Assembly: GCA_905221605.1 (NCBI GenBank)
Contig: CAJNDS010000813.1
Location: forward strand, 314,001-378,000
Origin: Symbiodinium natans
Taxonomy: Eukaryota; Sar; Dinophyceae; Suessiales; Symbiodiniaceae
Length of the DNA stretch: 64,000 nucleotides
Reading direction: 5' to 3'
Shown here one piece after another: positions 41,762 through 51,722 of the stretch. The number at the start of each line of letters is the position of its first letter. Within the stretch, counting starts at the first letter, position 1. Below the pieces are notes generated by a model. That model worked only from the letters and a program-made list of their open reading frames with translations. It was not told the DNA's origin and ran no database searches. Made by a program: the position numbers and the translations under genes.

Positions 41762-41966
41762 GGAGTGGATGTATCCTTTTGCAGTTTGCTCCTCTCTTCT
41801 TCGGCAGCGGGCCGAGCTGGAAACCCTTCGCCGGACCTCGCGCGACGCCGTTTCTTGGAGCTTTCTGCCTTCGGATATCACCTAGTACACAAGACTGCTC
41901 TGCTGTCGGATGCAAAAACAGCTCCTGTTTTTGCTTTCTCGCGCGTACAGTGAGGGATCAACATGT
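41762..41966 (+). repeat. Terminal repeat B1
   Basis: 205 bp from GGAGTGGATGTATCC to the ATGT core. It matches B2 throughout apart from a 37-bp extra duplication in B2 and one or two substitutions. Confidence 0.9.
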
Positions 41967-42009
41967 CAAACATGTTTATCTTGAACGCCTGGCGCGCAGC
42001 TTTTTCTCT
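41963..42009 (+). repeat. Terminal repeat A2
   Basis: 47 bp identical to A1, joined to B1 through the shared ATGT, followed by a C-rich 17-bp spacer (42010-42026). Confidence 0.9.
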
Positions 42010-42026
42010 CCCACCCCCCCAGCCCG

Positions 42027-42268
42027 GGAGTGGATGTATCCTTTTGCAGTTTGCTCCTCTTTTCTTCGGCAGCGGGCCGATTGCAGTTTGCTCCTCTTTT
42101 CTTCGGCAGCGGGCCGAGCTGGAAACCCTTCGCCGGACCTCGCGCGACGCCGTTTCTTGGAGCTTTCTGCCTTCGGATATCACCTAGTACACAAGACTGC
42201 TCTGCTGTCGGATGCAAAAACAGCTCCTGTTTTTGCTTTCTCGCGCGTACAGTGAGGGATCAACATGT
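42027..42268 (+). repeat. Terminal repeat B2
   Basis: 242 bp, second copy of B1 with one internal 37-bp tandem duplication (TTTGCTCCTCTTTTCTTCGG block, about 42046-42119). Ends with ATGT at 42265-42268 against unrelated flank. Confidence 0.9.
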
Positions 42269-42945
42269 TGGGTTTGGAAGCTTAGGGCTTTGGATTTGCA
42301 GACAATGGAGATGGTGAAAACCGTTTTGGAAATTTTGATTCGAGCTCTTGGGAGGGAGCAGAGAGTCGCTCAAGTTCTCGTTGCACTCCTAAGGCCAAGC
42401 TAAGGCCTTTTTTGAGGTACCTAAAGCCTTGGTGTGGAACAGCGTTAACATGCGTTAACCTTTGCTTGCTTATCAGCGGAACTTCTTGGCAAATTGGTCC
42501 AGCACGTCATGCCCCAGTTCCCTGACAATTCCAGGTCTTGTTGACAGGAACAGTTTTCCCGAAATTTGAAACCAAACCGTTACCGTTAAGATTCGTGAAA
42601 ACTGAAGAAATCTGGCATAACGCCAAACAGCTGGGCCATGTTGGGGTTCGGCAACTGCGGAAGTCGTGGGACAACTTTGATTGGCGAGGCAAATCAACAT
42701 CGGCCACTTTGGAATTGAGCAACATCCAAAAACCGGTAGCACCTTGTCCACTGGTGATCAAAAGGCAAGCAAGGAATTCACATGAACATACGGATCAAGT
42801 GCGTGATGGCCATTTTCCAACGCCTTGCAGAAGTACTGAAACAAACCCGCGTGGTCCGATGATTTGGCTACAAAAAAGCTACTTTTTTGTCAGCAAAGCG
42901 AGAAAGCCATGGACATTCTTTACAGCGTGTCAGTACCTCCCTTCA
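42269..42945. other. No recognisable gene
   Basis: Right flank of the YR element. The frame on plus from 42538 runs into the C-rich repeat and is not supported. Confidence 0.45.
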
Positions 42946-43302
42946 TGGGTTCCCCCACCCGCACTCCCACCCCCAATATCCCCACAACTCCGGGCTCCTC
43001 GCGCCCCGAAACCCGACGACCGCCACTACCACTACTACCACCACTACCACCCACCACCCACCCACCCACCCCACCCACCCCACCCACCCCACCCACCCCA
43101 CCCACCCCACCCACCCTACCCACCCCACCCACCCCACCCACCCCACCCACCCCCACCCCACCCACCCCACCACCCACCCACCCACCCACCCCACCACCCC
43201 GCCTCCCGCCCGCCCCGCCCCCGCCCACCCGCCCACCCACCACCACCACCACCGCCACCCACCACCCACCACCCGCCACCCACCACCCACCACCCACCGT
43301 TT
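42946..43302. repeat. C/A-rich microsatellite (CCCA, CCACCCA)
   Basis: About 350 bp of CCCACCCCACCC, CCCACCA and related units. It produces long Pro/His/Thr and Gly/Val/Trp frames. Confidence 0.95.
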
Positions 43303-44230
43303 TGAAAGTGAACACACCTGAAGCATAGCATGGCCGTGAGGCTTTGTAAAGACACTGCCAGATGAAGAAGCAGGTGATTTGCCCAAAGCCGAGGCATTCG
43401 ATCGCGGGTCGGTAAAGTTATAGCGCTGGCATGCATGAATCAAGACTCCCCAAGTTTACCCAGCCATGGCTTCACTGTGCCACAAGAAGATGTAGAGTAC
43501 TGCACGTGGAAGTAAGGGTTTGGAAAAGGGATGCAGTCAGCAAGCTCAAGTACCAGAAGCCAACTTAGAATGCCTGGAGGTCACTTGCGAACTTCCTCCA
43601 CAATCCGAACCGGATTCGGCCGAGTTGTACTGGTTCAGGTTTCAGTCGCTCAGCGTCAGACCAGAGGCAAGGCATCCCTCAGTTTGTCCATGTAAAGTTA
43701 TTGACACAGCACAATACAGCACATGCCGGTTTTGGACAGCGAGTTGCTGGCACGGCAGGCTCAACGCAGATAAGGGCGGTAGTCTCAAAGCGACCGCTGA
43801 CCTTAACAAAAGCCCCAAACCAAGCTGTTTGAACAAGGTTGCGTTGCGGTCCAGTAGACCTTCGTAACAAACAAAAATATGCGAGCACCGTGGCATAAGG
43901 CTGGGAGCCGGCTGTGGCTTTGACCTGAACGATGGAAGTTACCCCCTGCGCATCAGGTGACCCCTGGCTGAAAGTATCTAGCGTGACGCAACTGCGTGCG
44001 CAAGTCTTGCAGCAACTCCCCGCGCACCAGGGAAATCGGCATAGCTACTCTGCAAGTCGAGCCATGACGGACTTTGAGGCATGCTTTTCATTTGCATCAT
44101 CCTTTCGCCGGAGCATCTCTCTTTCATGCTCAGCTTCTTCGCGGGCCTTGGGCTGCTGCTGGTCAATGCTTTCGCCATAAGAAGCCCGCCTTGACAGTAG
44201 ACTGCCCAAGCATCTTTGAACATACAAGAA
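43303..44230. other. No recognisable gene
   Basis: Short frames only, no domain. Confidence 0.4.
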
Positions 44231-44234
44231 CATA

Positions 44235-44561
44235 CAGCTGGAGGAGGTTAAAGATGCGCTGATACGCGTGGTTGAGAGCTACGAATATCTGAGGCAATCC
44301 TTCTCACGCACATCGCTCAGTGGAAAGGGGCTCACTGGTGATCCCACGGGGTTCTCCATAAGAGAACTGGCTGCCTCAGCATGATTGAAGTCAGAGCTTC
44401 AGAGCTTCGCAAGTATGCACGCCCAGGTCGTCATTGCTTCCATAGCCGTGACAAGCTGTTGTGTGGGCTTTGTCCTGTACGATTTCTTGGATATCGACAC
44501 TCTGCAACGCCTGGAAGAGCAGGTCTTGGAAATGCAGGCAGCGCCTCACATGGCTGATTGA
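44235..44561 (+). CDS. Hypothetical membrane/coiled-coil protein segment, with one internal TGA
   Basis: One continuous frame: QLEEVKDALIRVVESYEYLR ... FSIRELAASA, TGA (44382), LKSELQSFASMHAQVVIASI ... AVTSCCVGFVLYDFL, then DTLQRLEEQVLEMQ and a stop. It looks coding: a helical, charged N-part, a ~20-residue hydrophobic segment (VVIASIAVTSCCVGFVLYDF) and a short coiled coil. The TGA could be a mutation, a short intron (12 nt would be too small) or recoding; the first is most likely. No family recognised. Next candidate exon at 44632. Confidence 0.35.
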
Positions 44562-44628
44562 CGAAGTGCACTTGCAAGTCATGAGCTTTTCTGTGTAAAT
44601 CCTTGTTGCGTCAGTTGCGTCAGTATGA

Positions 44629-44868
44629 GAAGAGCAGGCCGCGGCCCAACAAGTCGATGAGCGACGTAGCATCTTGCAGGCCTTCTCAAGATTCAAAGCG
44701 CCAGGAATTCGCTTCAATGATGTGCAAAGTAGCTTCGGGCGTACGGTGTGCAGTCCTGGGCAGGTCTTCTTCACGCGAATGCAGTCTCTAGTGTCACTCT
44801 GGAACATGCGAACTTTGCCCCGGCTGGCCTTGAAACTGTGGTTGCAAAAGGAACCTCACAAGAGCTGA
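44629..44868 (+). CDS. Hypothetical exon
   Basis: The frame after a stop reads EEQAAAQQVDERRSILQAFS, RFKAPGIRFNDVQSSFGRTV, FFTRMQSLVSLWNMRTLP and ends at a stop at 44866. Balanced composition and amphipathic helix pattern suggest real coding sequence, perhaps of the same gene as the preceding segment. No family recognised. Confidence 0.35.
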   Translation, partial: EEQAAAQQVDERRSILQAFSRFKAPGIRFNDVQSSFGRTVCSPGQVFFTRMQSLVSLWNMRTLPRLALKLWLQKEPHKS

Positions 44869-46240
44869 GATGACCTCGCAAGCCGGTGACTGCATGCAAC
44901 ATCAGGATGAAGCAGTTTGGCAACGCTCTGGAGGATGCAGAAGGCGTTGAAGGCCATCGCTGCCTGCCGTTGTCATGAACATCTGTTCATTGATTGAATC
45001 CTGTAGCTTGATGTGGCTTGCAGACATGCTGACTGAGACCTAAGGTGGGATGTTGCCTCTGCTAGCAGCAACTTGGCTTGCCAGACGCTGAACTGTCAGC
45101 ATAGGAATTGAGATGATTATGTAAGGATGCAGTGCTGAACCTCGATGCTCTCGAAAGCGCGCTGCTACCCCTGCATCTGTGGAAAGAAGAAGGAAAGCTC
45201 AGCCGTTAGCTTACTGCCGAATGCAGTGCTTGAGGAGACATGGTGCAGCGGGCATCGTAATTCATTAGAAAACGGATTTGTCACAAATCAACAACTGATA
45301 GAACCTGCGCCTTGTTTCGAGAACAGCGCGAGCTCGGTGGGTTCTTTTCGGTGAAGCAGTACGGAGATGACTTGAGGATCCCAGCCCATCCCAGCCCTAC
45401 GGGTAGGGCCTTTCTGTACCCCTCAAGCACGCTGAAGGCTGAGAGAGCAAAGAACCCCGTGCATTTTTGTCTTGGACAATTTTGACAGTTCGTAGGACAG
45501 CTTTCAGAGTGTGAGTCAATGACACGCAAGGCCTTCAACTGTTGGCAAAGTGTCAGACTGCTACGTTCTCTTGCATGGGCAATGCGTGGGTACTGAGGCC
45601 ATGAGGAGAAGGAGGAAGTACGGCACTATATTCAGTCGGTCACCACCGAAAGCAATGCCCAGGAGCAATATTTGGTGGTAATCAGCCAGTGCAAGAAGTA
45701 ACTGCATTTACTTACCTGCAACGTCCTGAAGGCCCAGATGACACGACTTGCTTCTCATTGCCTCCGAGAGAAGTTGCACCACCAAAAAATGTCTCAAAAG
45801 CACTAACCGGTAATGAATCGCGCCTGAAATGGCGGAGTGTTTTGAGCATGTGCCACGGGTCGGAAATTGCCAACGCCTCCTCACCGGCAGTCACTCACTG
45901 AGTCTATGATATTGAAACCGTGAGTTCTCCGGAAAAACTCGGACGAAGCTTGAAACCTAGCTGTCACCCAGGGAGCCCTGTTGGGCACCGAGTCCTCCGA
46001 TGTTCTAGGAGTCTCCAGAAACATTAGAAACATTAGTAAGCATGATTTGTTAACAGTGCCTTCGATGGCTGGGTGTATACACTGGCAGTCGTAGAGCCTT
46101 GCACCAGTGCTCCCTTCTGTGCATCACTTCGGCGCTGCCTGACTATGATGCTTTCTTCGAAATCTGTTGTTTCACTCTAGAAACCTGTACGGAAGCTTTG
46201 CACTTTGCATCGAGTGGGGACCTTCGATTAGCTTCAAACG
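44869..46240. other. No recognisable gene; probably intronic or intergenic
   Basis: Small frames such as about 45689-45900, without domain or clear splice context. Confidence 0.35.
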
Positions 46241-46243
46241 TCA

Positions 46244-46339
46244 AGCAAGCTGCAGGACATGCTGAAGAAACTGCCTGACGTCGTAGCCGGACTGAAACAG
46301 CGCATGAAGCGCATTCTCGTGGGAGGAGCTGACCACTGA
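46244..46339 (+). CDS. Hypothetical exon fragment
   Basis: SKLQDMLKKLPDVVAGLKQR then MKRILVGGADH and stop. An amphipathic helix followed by a short Gly-rich end. Plus strand, same orientation as the candidate exons at 44.2-44.9 kb. No family. Confidence 0.25.
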   Translation, partial: SKLQDMLKKLPDVVAGLKQRMKRILVGGADH

Positions 46340-46440
46340 ATCAGGAACAAAAAGGCGTGCATGTTTGGCCTGCAACCGTTTTTCCGGCCACTTAGCACAC
46401 ACAGCAGCCCGCATGAGGCTACAACACTCCATATGTTGGC

Positions 46441-46626
46441 TTGGGGACGGGGCCATGGGCTGAGCTGCAACTACCTGATCCGAAGTGCATCGCTCTGTCA
46501 GAACACTTGCAAGTGCGACTGCGTGACGTCCAGAGGCTGGTCGTGATTTTGGCGCTGAGCACGTCAGACTTCATATCGATCGTGGAGACTTGGCACAACA
46601 GTCCTCGTCGCTGCTATGCAGAATAG
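46441..46626 (+). CDS. Hypothetical exon fragment
   Basis: AELQLPDPKCIALSEHLQVR, LRDVQRLVVILALSTSDFIS, IVETWHN then stop. Helical and coding-like; possibly the same gene as the previous pieces. No family recognised. Confidence 0.3.
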   Translation: MGTGPWAELQLPDPKCIALSEHLQVRLRDVQRLVVILALSTSDFISIVETWHNSPRRCYAE

Positions 46627-49600
46627 TAGGCACTTCCAAAAAAGCCCTGGGCCAATGAGTTGAGATCCACAATATGTGTGTTGCATGAGGACTTGTTGAA
46701 TGGCAGCTTGGCGGCAAAGTTTGGGGACTTTTCACTGTGCATGGGGTGAGCATTCGATGATCTGATAAACTAGTTCCAGAATTCCAGCAAGCGCAAGCAT
46801 GACACCCCCGAAGTCTGCGAGTTGCCGGACCAGCCCGGTTGCCGGTTCCTTCCAACAAAGCTGAGACTAAGAAAGTGAAAGAATGTGAAGAAAGGTGTCA
46901 AGTACTTATTGGCCGAGAAAGTGTTCAGATGGTACCAGGGCATTCAAAAATGAGGGCACCCCATGCTTTACTGATCTTTACTGTACTGATCGATCGGTGC
47001 TGCCATTGGCGGTGAACAACACCATGATGTCCACTTCATGTTCCAAAGTTCCTTCCTTGGTTCGTGAGGGCCCCAGGGGGTGAACCTGCGGAGGGAAGGC
47101 ACCAGTCGATGGGAAAGAGCGGGGTGGTAGAGCCCGTTGGAAGACCATCAGTCGCATCTGTGGATGAAAATTGGGGCTGCGCCACCCATCCCGGCTACAA
47201 AGAAGCAGGAGATGATTCAGCAGATGGGAAAAGAACGACATTGCCGGTCAAACCTCTGGATCCAAGAGTAGGGAGTTCATTGCCTGAGCCCCAAGGCTGT
47301 TGCGCACGCGGAATCGTCGAAAGGATGCTGGGTCGTTTCACAGCCAACTTTCCGCTTCTCCCGAGGCATCTACTGCCAGGCGCAACTCCTCGAGTTCCTC
47401 GCCGCTTGGCGATTCGAATTTGGCGCACCTGCGACTCCTCTTGTTCTGTGTTGGGCCGGAGAAATGGAGGGCATTGTGGCTGTTCATACTGCGATTGTTC
47501 CCACCAGGCTTTCTTGCGATTGCGACGGGCTTCCCCGAACCTCCGCCGTCCCTTCCGCGTGCCGCCGCCCGGTTGCAGGAGTAGAAGTGTGTTTGACTCA
47601 TGTCAGCTCTGGAAACGCGGTCGTGTGGACATCTATGATCGGAATTTTGTTTGGGAACGCTGCCCAGGACACGTCGGGCATGTTTGCTCGGTAGGGTCCC
47701 GGATTATCACAGTTTCTTTGCGTCTGGCTTAAGGTTGGATTCGATGAGTGGCTGCATTGCACTGCTGTTCTTACCCATCGTGCGGCTTGCTCATGGAATG
47801 GATATGAATGGACTGTGTCAGTCGTAGGTGCGTTGACGCTCGCGTTCAAAGTTGAAAGCTACTTGTATATCAGTCATTCCATGTCCACCAAGGTTTTGCC
47901 TCCTACTTCTAGCACTGCCGCTGATCAAAGGTAACTGGAATCAGGTTTTCTGTCTGGTTACGGTCCCAGTGCGCGGCTGAGCTTCCAATCAGCACAGGCA
48001 GTTCTTTGTGTGGACATCAGTCATATCAGTCATATCAGTCGTGTGTTGACCCACAAAAGGTGTCTCTGATGGTTCCTGGGTATATATAAAGCGAAAGCTT
48101 CGACTGCGGAGTGGGGTGATGCCAAGTTAACACTTGTGGTGAGGCTAGCACTGAAATGCGCCAGAAGTGGCTGCCGTCTCTATACAAACTTGAGCAGCAC
48201 AAGGCATGCTAGACCAATCAGAAGCGCTTGGTCTGAGGGGTTCCAGTGTGTCCCACAGTTGGCGGCGACATGTGGAGTTCCTTTTATGCAGGAGGAGAAT
48301 GGGGGAGATGCAACAGCTTTGTCGCTGATGCTGCATGTCGACACAGAGATGTTGGCTGGCAAGCCCTATATGAACCTGTAAAAGGACCAGCCAAATTCAT
48401 CAAATTGGAGGATGAGTTCGTTGGCAGGGCGTGCTGTTTTGGGTGCCACGGGCAACAGATGATTCCACAACGGTTTTCGCACCTTGCTGGAAGGGCAGCT
48501 CAAATGCGAAAATGGCATTAGTATGTGCGGTGAGCACGCCCTCCCAAGGGCGCCGCAGATCTACATTTCTATGCCTGCAGGGCTGCCTGAAGGCTTATAA
48601 ACGAAGCATTGTGCACAAGCCGTGACGTACAGCATCCGCCCCAGGCTTGACGCAAAGAAACCGACTTCAAGTTATCCACGAAGGTTTAGTCCACGACGAA
48701 GTCTTAATGAAGCGGGTGAAGACATCCCGCAATGTGCGCGGTTACTTGAATGTAGTCCATGTTGCGCCCTGCAACAGCGATAGGCTGGTGCAAGTGCCGT
48801 GATGCAGAAATTTCGGGACGTTTTCGGTGAATTGTGGCCCACGACATATCGGTGAGGCGCCCCTGGAAACACCCGATTAGTTCTGAAAAAAGGGAGTGTG
48901 GGGTTATTTGGTTCCGCGATCTCTGTAAGGCGAGATCCATCAAGGCATGGGCTGCGAGTAAACAACGTGGACGCAAAACCGTGAGCGTCTTATTGTTCTG
49001 GATGTCAACTCCTCTTTTGCATTCTGTGCATTCATCCACGATGCATGCGCGCCACGTTTCTGCGACTCGGTCGTCGTGAGATGTCGTGAGGCGGTGAGGC
49101 ACCTTTGGCCTAAGCATTTCTCCTACACACATGCTTCTTTGCATATGACTTCACCGAGACGCGTTGACGTGTTCGACAAGCCCATATAGCCTCTCGTAAA
49201 CCGTGGGCTTTCGTCCCCAGTCGTCCCACGGCATGAATGACAACCACGACCGACATTATTGCAAAGTTTTGCACCTGTCATTTGCTGGCGCGCCATTCTG
49301 TTAGTCTCTGCTAAGAACTCTCTTACTAGATGCTAGACCATGCTACGCCCGAGTCTCGGCAACATCTCAAGTATGGCCCCCTAAAAGCAGCCTATCTGCC
49401 AACAAGGCTTGGGGGGCTTAGCCTAGCATAGGTTAGCTCGAGCCCTAGGTGGCAGGCCTCATCCTGCACATGGCTCTTGCCTTGAGCCGTCGACGAGGTT
49501 GGCTCATCTTCACGCGCGTCTCGGCTCTGTAGGATGTTTCAGTATGTTTCAGCGTTTAAAGCTTAAAAGTTTACGATGTCTTGCGTGCCAGCCAAGTAGC

Positions 49601-51690
49601 CACGAATAGCCGTGCAACCGTTTTTTCTTCGAGTGGGAAATTGACTCGAATCGAGATCCATGAGCTTGAGGTGAGCCTCCGCGGACAGTGGAGGAACTCC
49701 TCGCCATGCAGACTCCGATGTCCACTTGCGCACGGTCGCATCATGAGGCCCTTTAATGCTTTGCAAGTCCAGGTCGAGGGTGTGGCTGCTTGGAGATTGG
49801 TCTGCCTCGGCTTGCCGTAATTTAATGGCGTCACGACGTGGAGGGTTACCATTTCGACCACCCGACCCGTGTCCAGATGCCCATACCGGAGAAGCCACTC
49901 GCCCGGCGGGGCAATTCATGCCCAAGCCCTTGCGCTGCAGCCGAAGCAGCAGCGAGACCCCTAAAACGTGACCCCAAACCGTGAGCTCTGCACATGGACG
50001 AAGGCTCGGCAACCCCAAACCCCACAACCACCTGTAGTCTGAGGCACATAGCAATGCAAGTTGCCTCTTCGTACGTATTATCTTCTCTCTAAATTAGGAT
50101 GAGATGTGCATTGGAGGTCTCTTGTGTCTTTAGCAGCGTATGGAACTTCATAGCATGACCGCATGTCCCCATGAAGCAACCTGACGCCTACTCCGATGCC
50201 TGAGGAGGGATCAACAGCATACTTGTAGCATAGTGACTTGAGTTGCCTCTCAAAGGTGCAAGGCAAGCCAAGGGCCAAATCACCGACAAGGCTTTCAGAA
50301 AGGCAACAGGAGAATTTAGACAGAAGATATACAAAAGACAACATAGGCAATGGCGCAAACAAACTCAATCAGCCTGCCAGCCCTTTCTCGCGGACACCTT
50401 CCACTTACCACCTGCGACTGAAAGCGATGAGCATCTGTGATGAGCTGTGATGCGTGCCCGAAACAGGGTCGCATGGTTCTTGCATCAGTGGGCTGAAGCG
50501 GCCGACCTATGCTGCGCACAGGTGGACGAAAAGTTCTCTACGCATTTGTCATCTCCTTCTTTCGTTGCATAGCAGTAAGCAGCCGAGCAAGGGAGAAGGT
50601 TGTCATGCAACAGCTTGCAGACTCTTGCATGTCCCATTGCCTTTACCATGACTTCCGTGCAGGCTGCCCACCGTGGCAAACAGCAAGCGACGGGTAGCGA
50701 CGTGCAACTGGGTTGATCCTACGGTCTTGCTTCTTCTGCGGGACATGTTGGCGTGCCCATGGTGCCATGCCCCTGCCATGTTCCACACCTGGACCGAACA
50801 AAGCATAGAATGGGGCCTTGAAAACATCTTCCTGATTCTTTGCGTCTTGCATAGACAAGTCTGGTCAGGTCGGTCAGGTGCCTGGATGAGGTAAAGCGGA
50901 ATGTGACATCACTGCTCAGTTGCCACGCGCGGCCAATTGTCACAGTATTGGCAGGCGGGGGAGGTTCGAAATGGTAGCTTAAACTTTTCAACATTGGCCC
51001 ATCTTGTCGGGTTGATTGGTGTTGGCGCAAAGTAGACTCGGCAAGAAGAATCAGCAACATTCAGCAACCAACCACTATAGAGAAGCCTATAGGAGGCAGG
51101 GCACTCCTGATGATAGCACGGCAATGGTTTTTAGAGTGTTTTTAGGTGTTCTTGCCATGGTTTCCTTTACCCTGGAAGCCATCGCATGGCCGTGCCAAGA
51201 TGTGCCAAGTGCGCGCTTGCGGTTGTAGGCCGTGAAGGGAGAAAAGCGCTGGGCGAAAAAGTGGGAAGTGATGAACCTACTTGCACCCCCAAATCCCATG
51301 CAGTCTGCCAGCCTTTGCCAGCATGCTTTTCAACTAGCTTGCAAGCATTTCTGCAACCTCGCCCAGGTTTGAACACGGAGGCCGTCAGGAGGATGGACAG
51401 GTGGACGAAGACGCAGAGACAGAGCCACGCGCAGACCCTACACTCCTACACTTACGAGGGACGGAGGGAGGTATGTCCGACAGAAACAGAGTCACGGGTT
51501 CGAGTCATAGGTTCGTGGCGAGTTTGGTTGTTTTTCTTGTGCAGGCAAGGCCGGCACGTCTCAGGCCATGAACGGACCATTGAGTCTGCTTGCACTGCAT
51601 GCCATTTTTTGAACCAGTGTGAACTCATTGCCCATGGACCTTTCAAGGGGAGTGCCTTTCATTCGGCGGGGGGAAATTGAATATGCAAGC
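46627..51690. other. Gene-poor stretch
   Basis: No domain recognised on either strand. Helical frames such as about 47180-47270 (PPIPATKKQEMIQQMGKERH) may be exon fragments but are unsupported. No RNA gene seen. Confidence 0.4.
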
Positions 51691-51696
51691 CTTGAG

Positions 51697-51722
51697 AGTG
51701 AGAGAGAGAGAGAGAGAGAGAG
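51697..51722. repeat. (GA)n microsatellite
   Basis: GAGAGA run. Confidence 0.95.

Larger units (their letters stand above)
34607..42268 (+). mobile_element. Tyrosine-recombinase retrotransposon (DIRS order, Ngaro/PAT-like)
   Basis: The 7.66-kb unit has split direct repeats: A1 at the left end, ORFs, then B1-A2-B2 at the right. Coding order is a small membrane ORF, a gag-like ORF, and pol with RT, RNase H, a methyltransferase-like domain and a tyrosine recombinase. A shared ATGT is found at the outer start of A1 (34607), at the B1/A2 junction (41963) and at the end of B2 (42265), with unrelated flanks outside and no target duplication. This fits integration by recombination of a circular intermediate rather than by an integrase. 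One in-frame stop and a frame change make this copy probably inactive, but decay is slight. Confidence 0.85.

Noticed and set aside
42538-43443. Pro/His-rich and Gly/Val/Trp-rich frames
   Set aside because: Translations of the CCCA microsatellite.
47078-47094. GGTGAACCTGCGGA, identical to the 3' end of SSU rRNA
   Set aside because: No further rRNA or ITS sequence around it; a short chance match or tiny relic.
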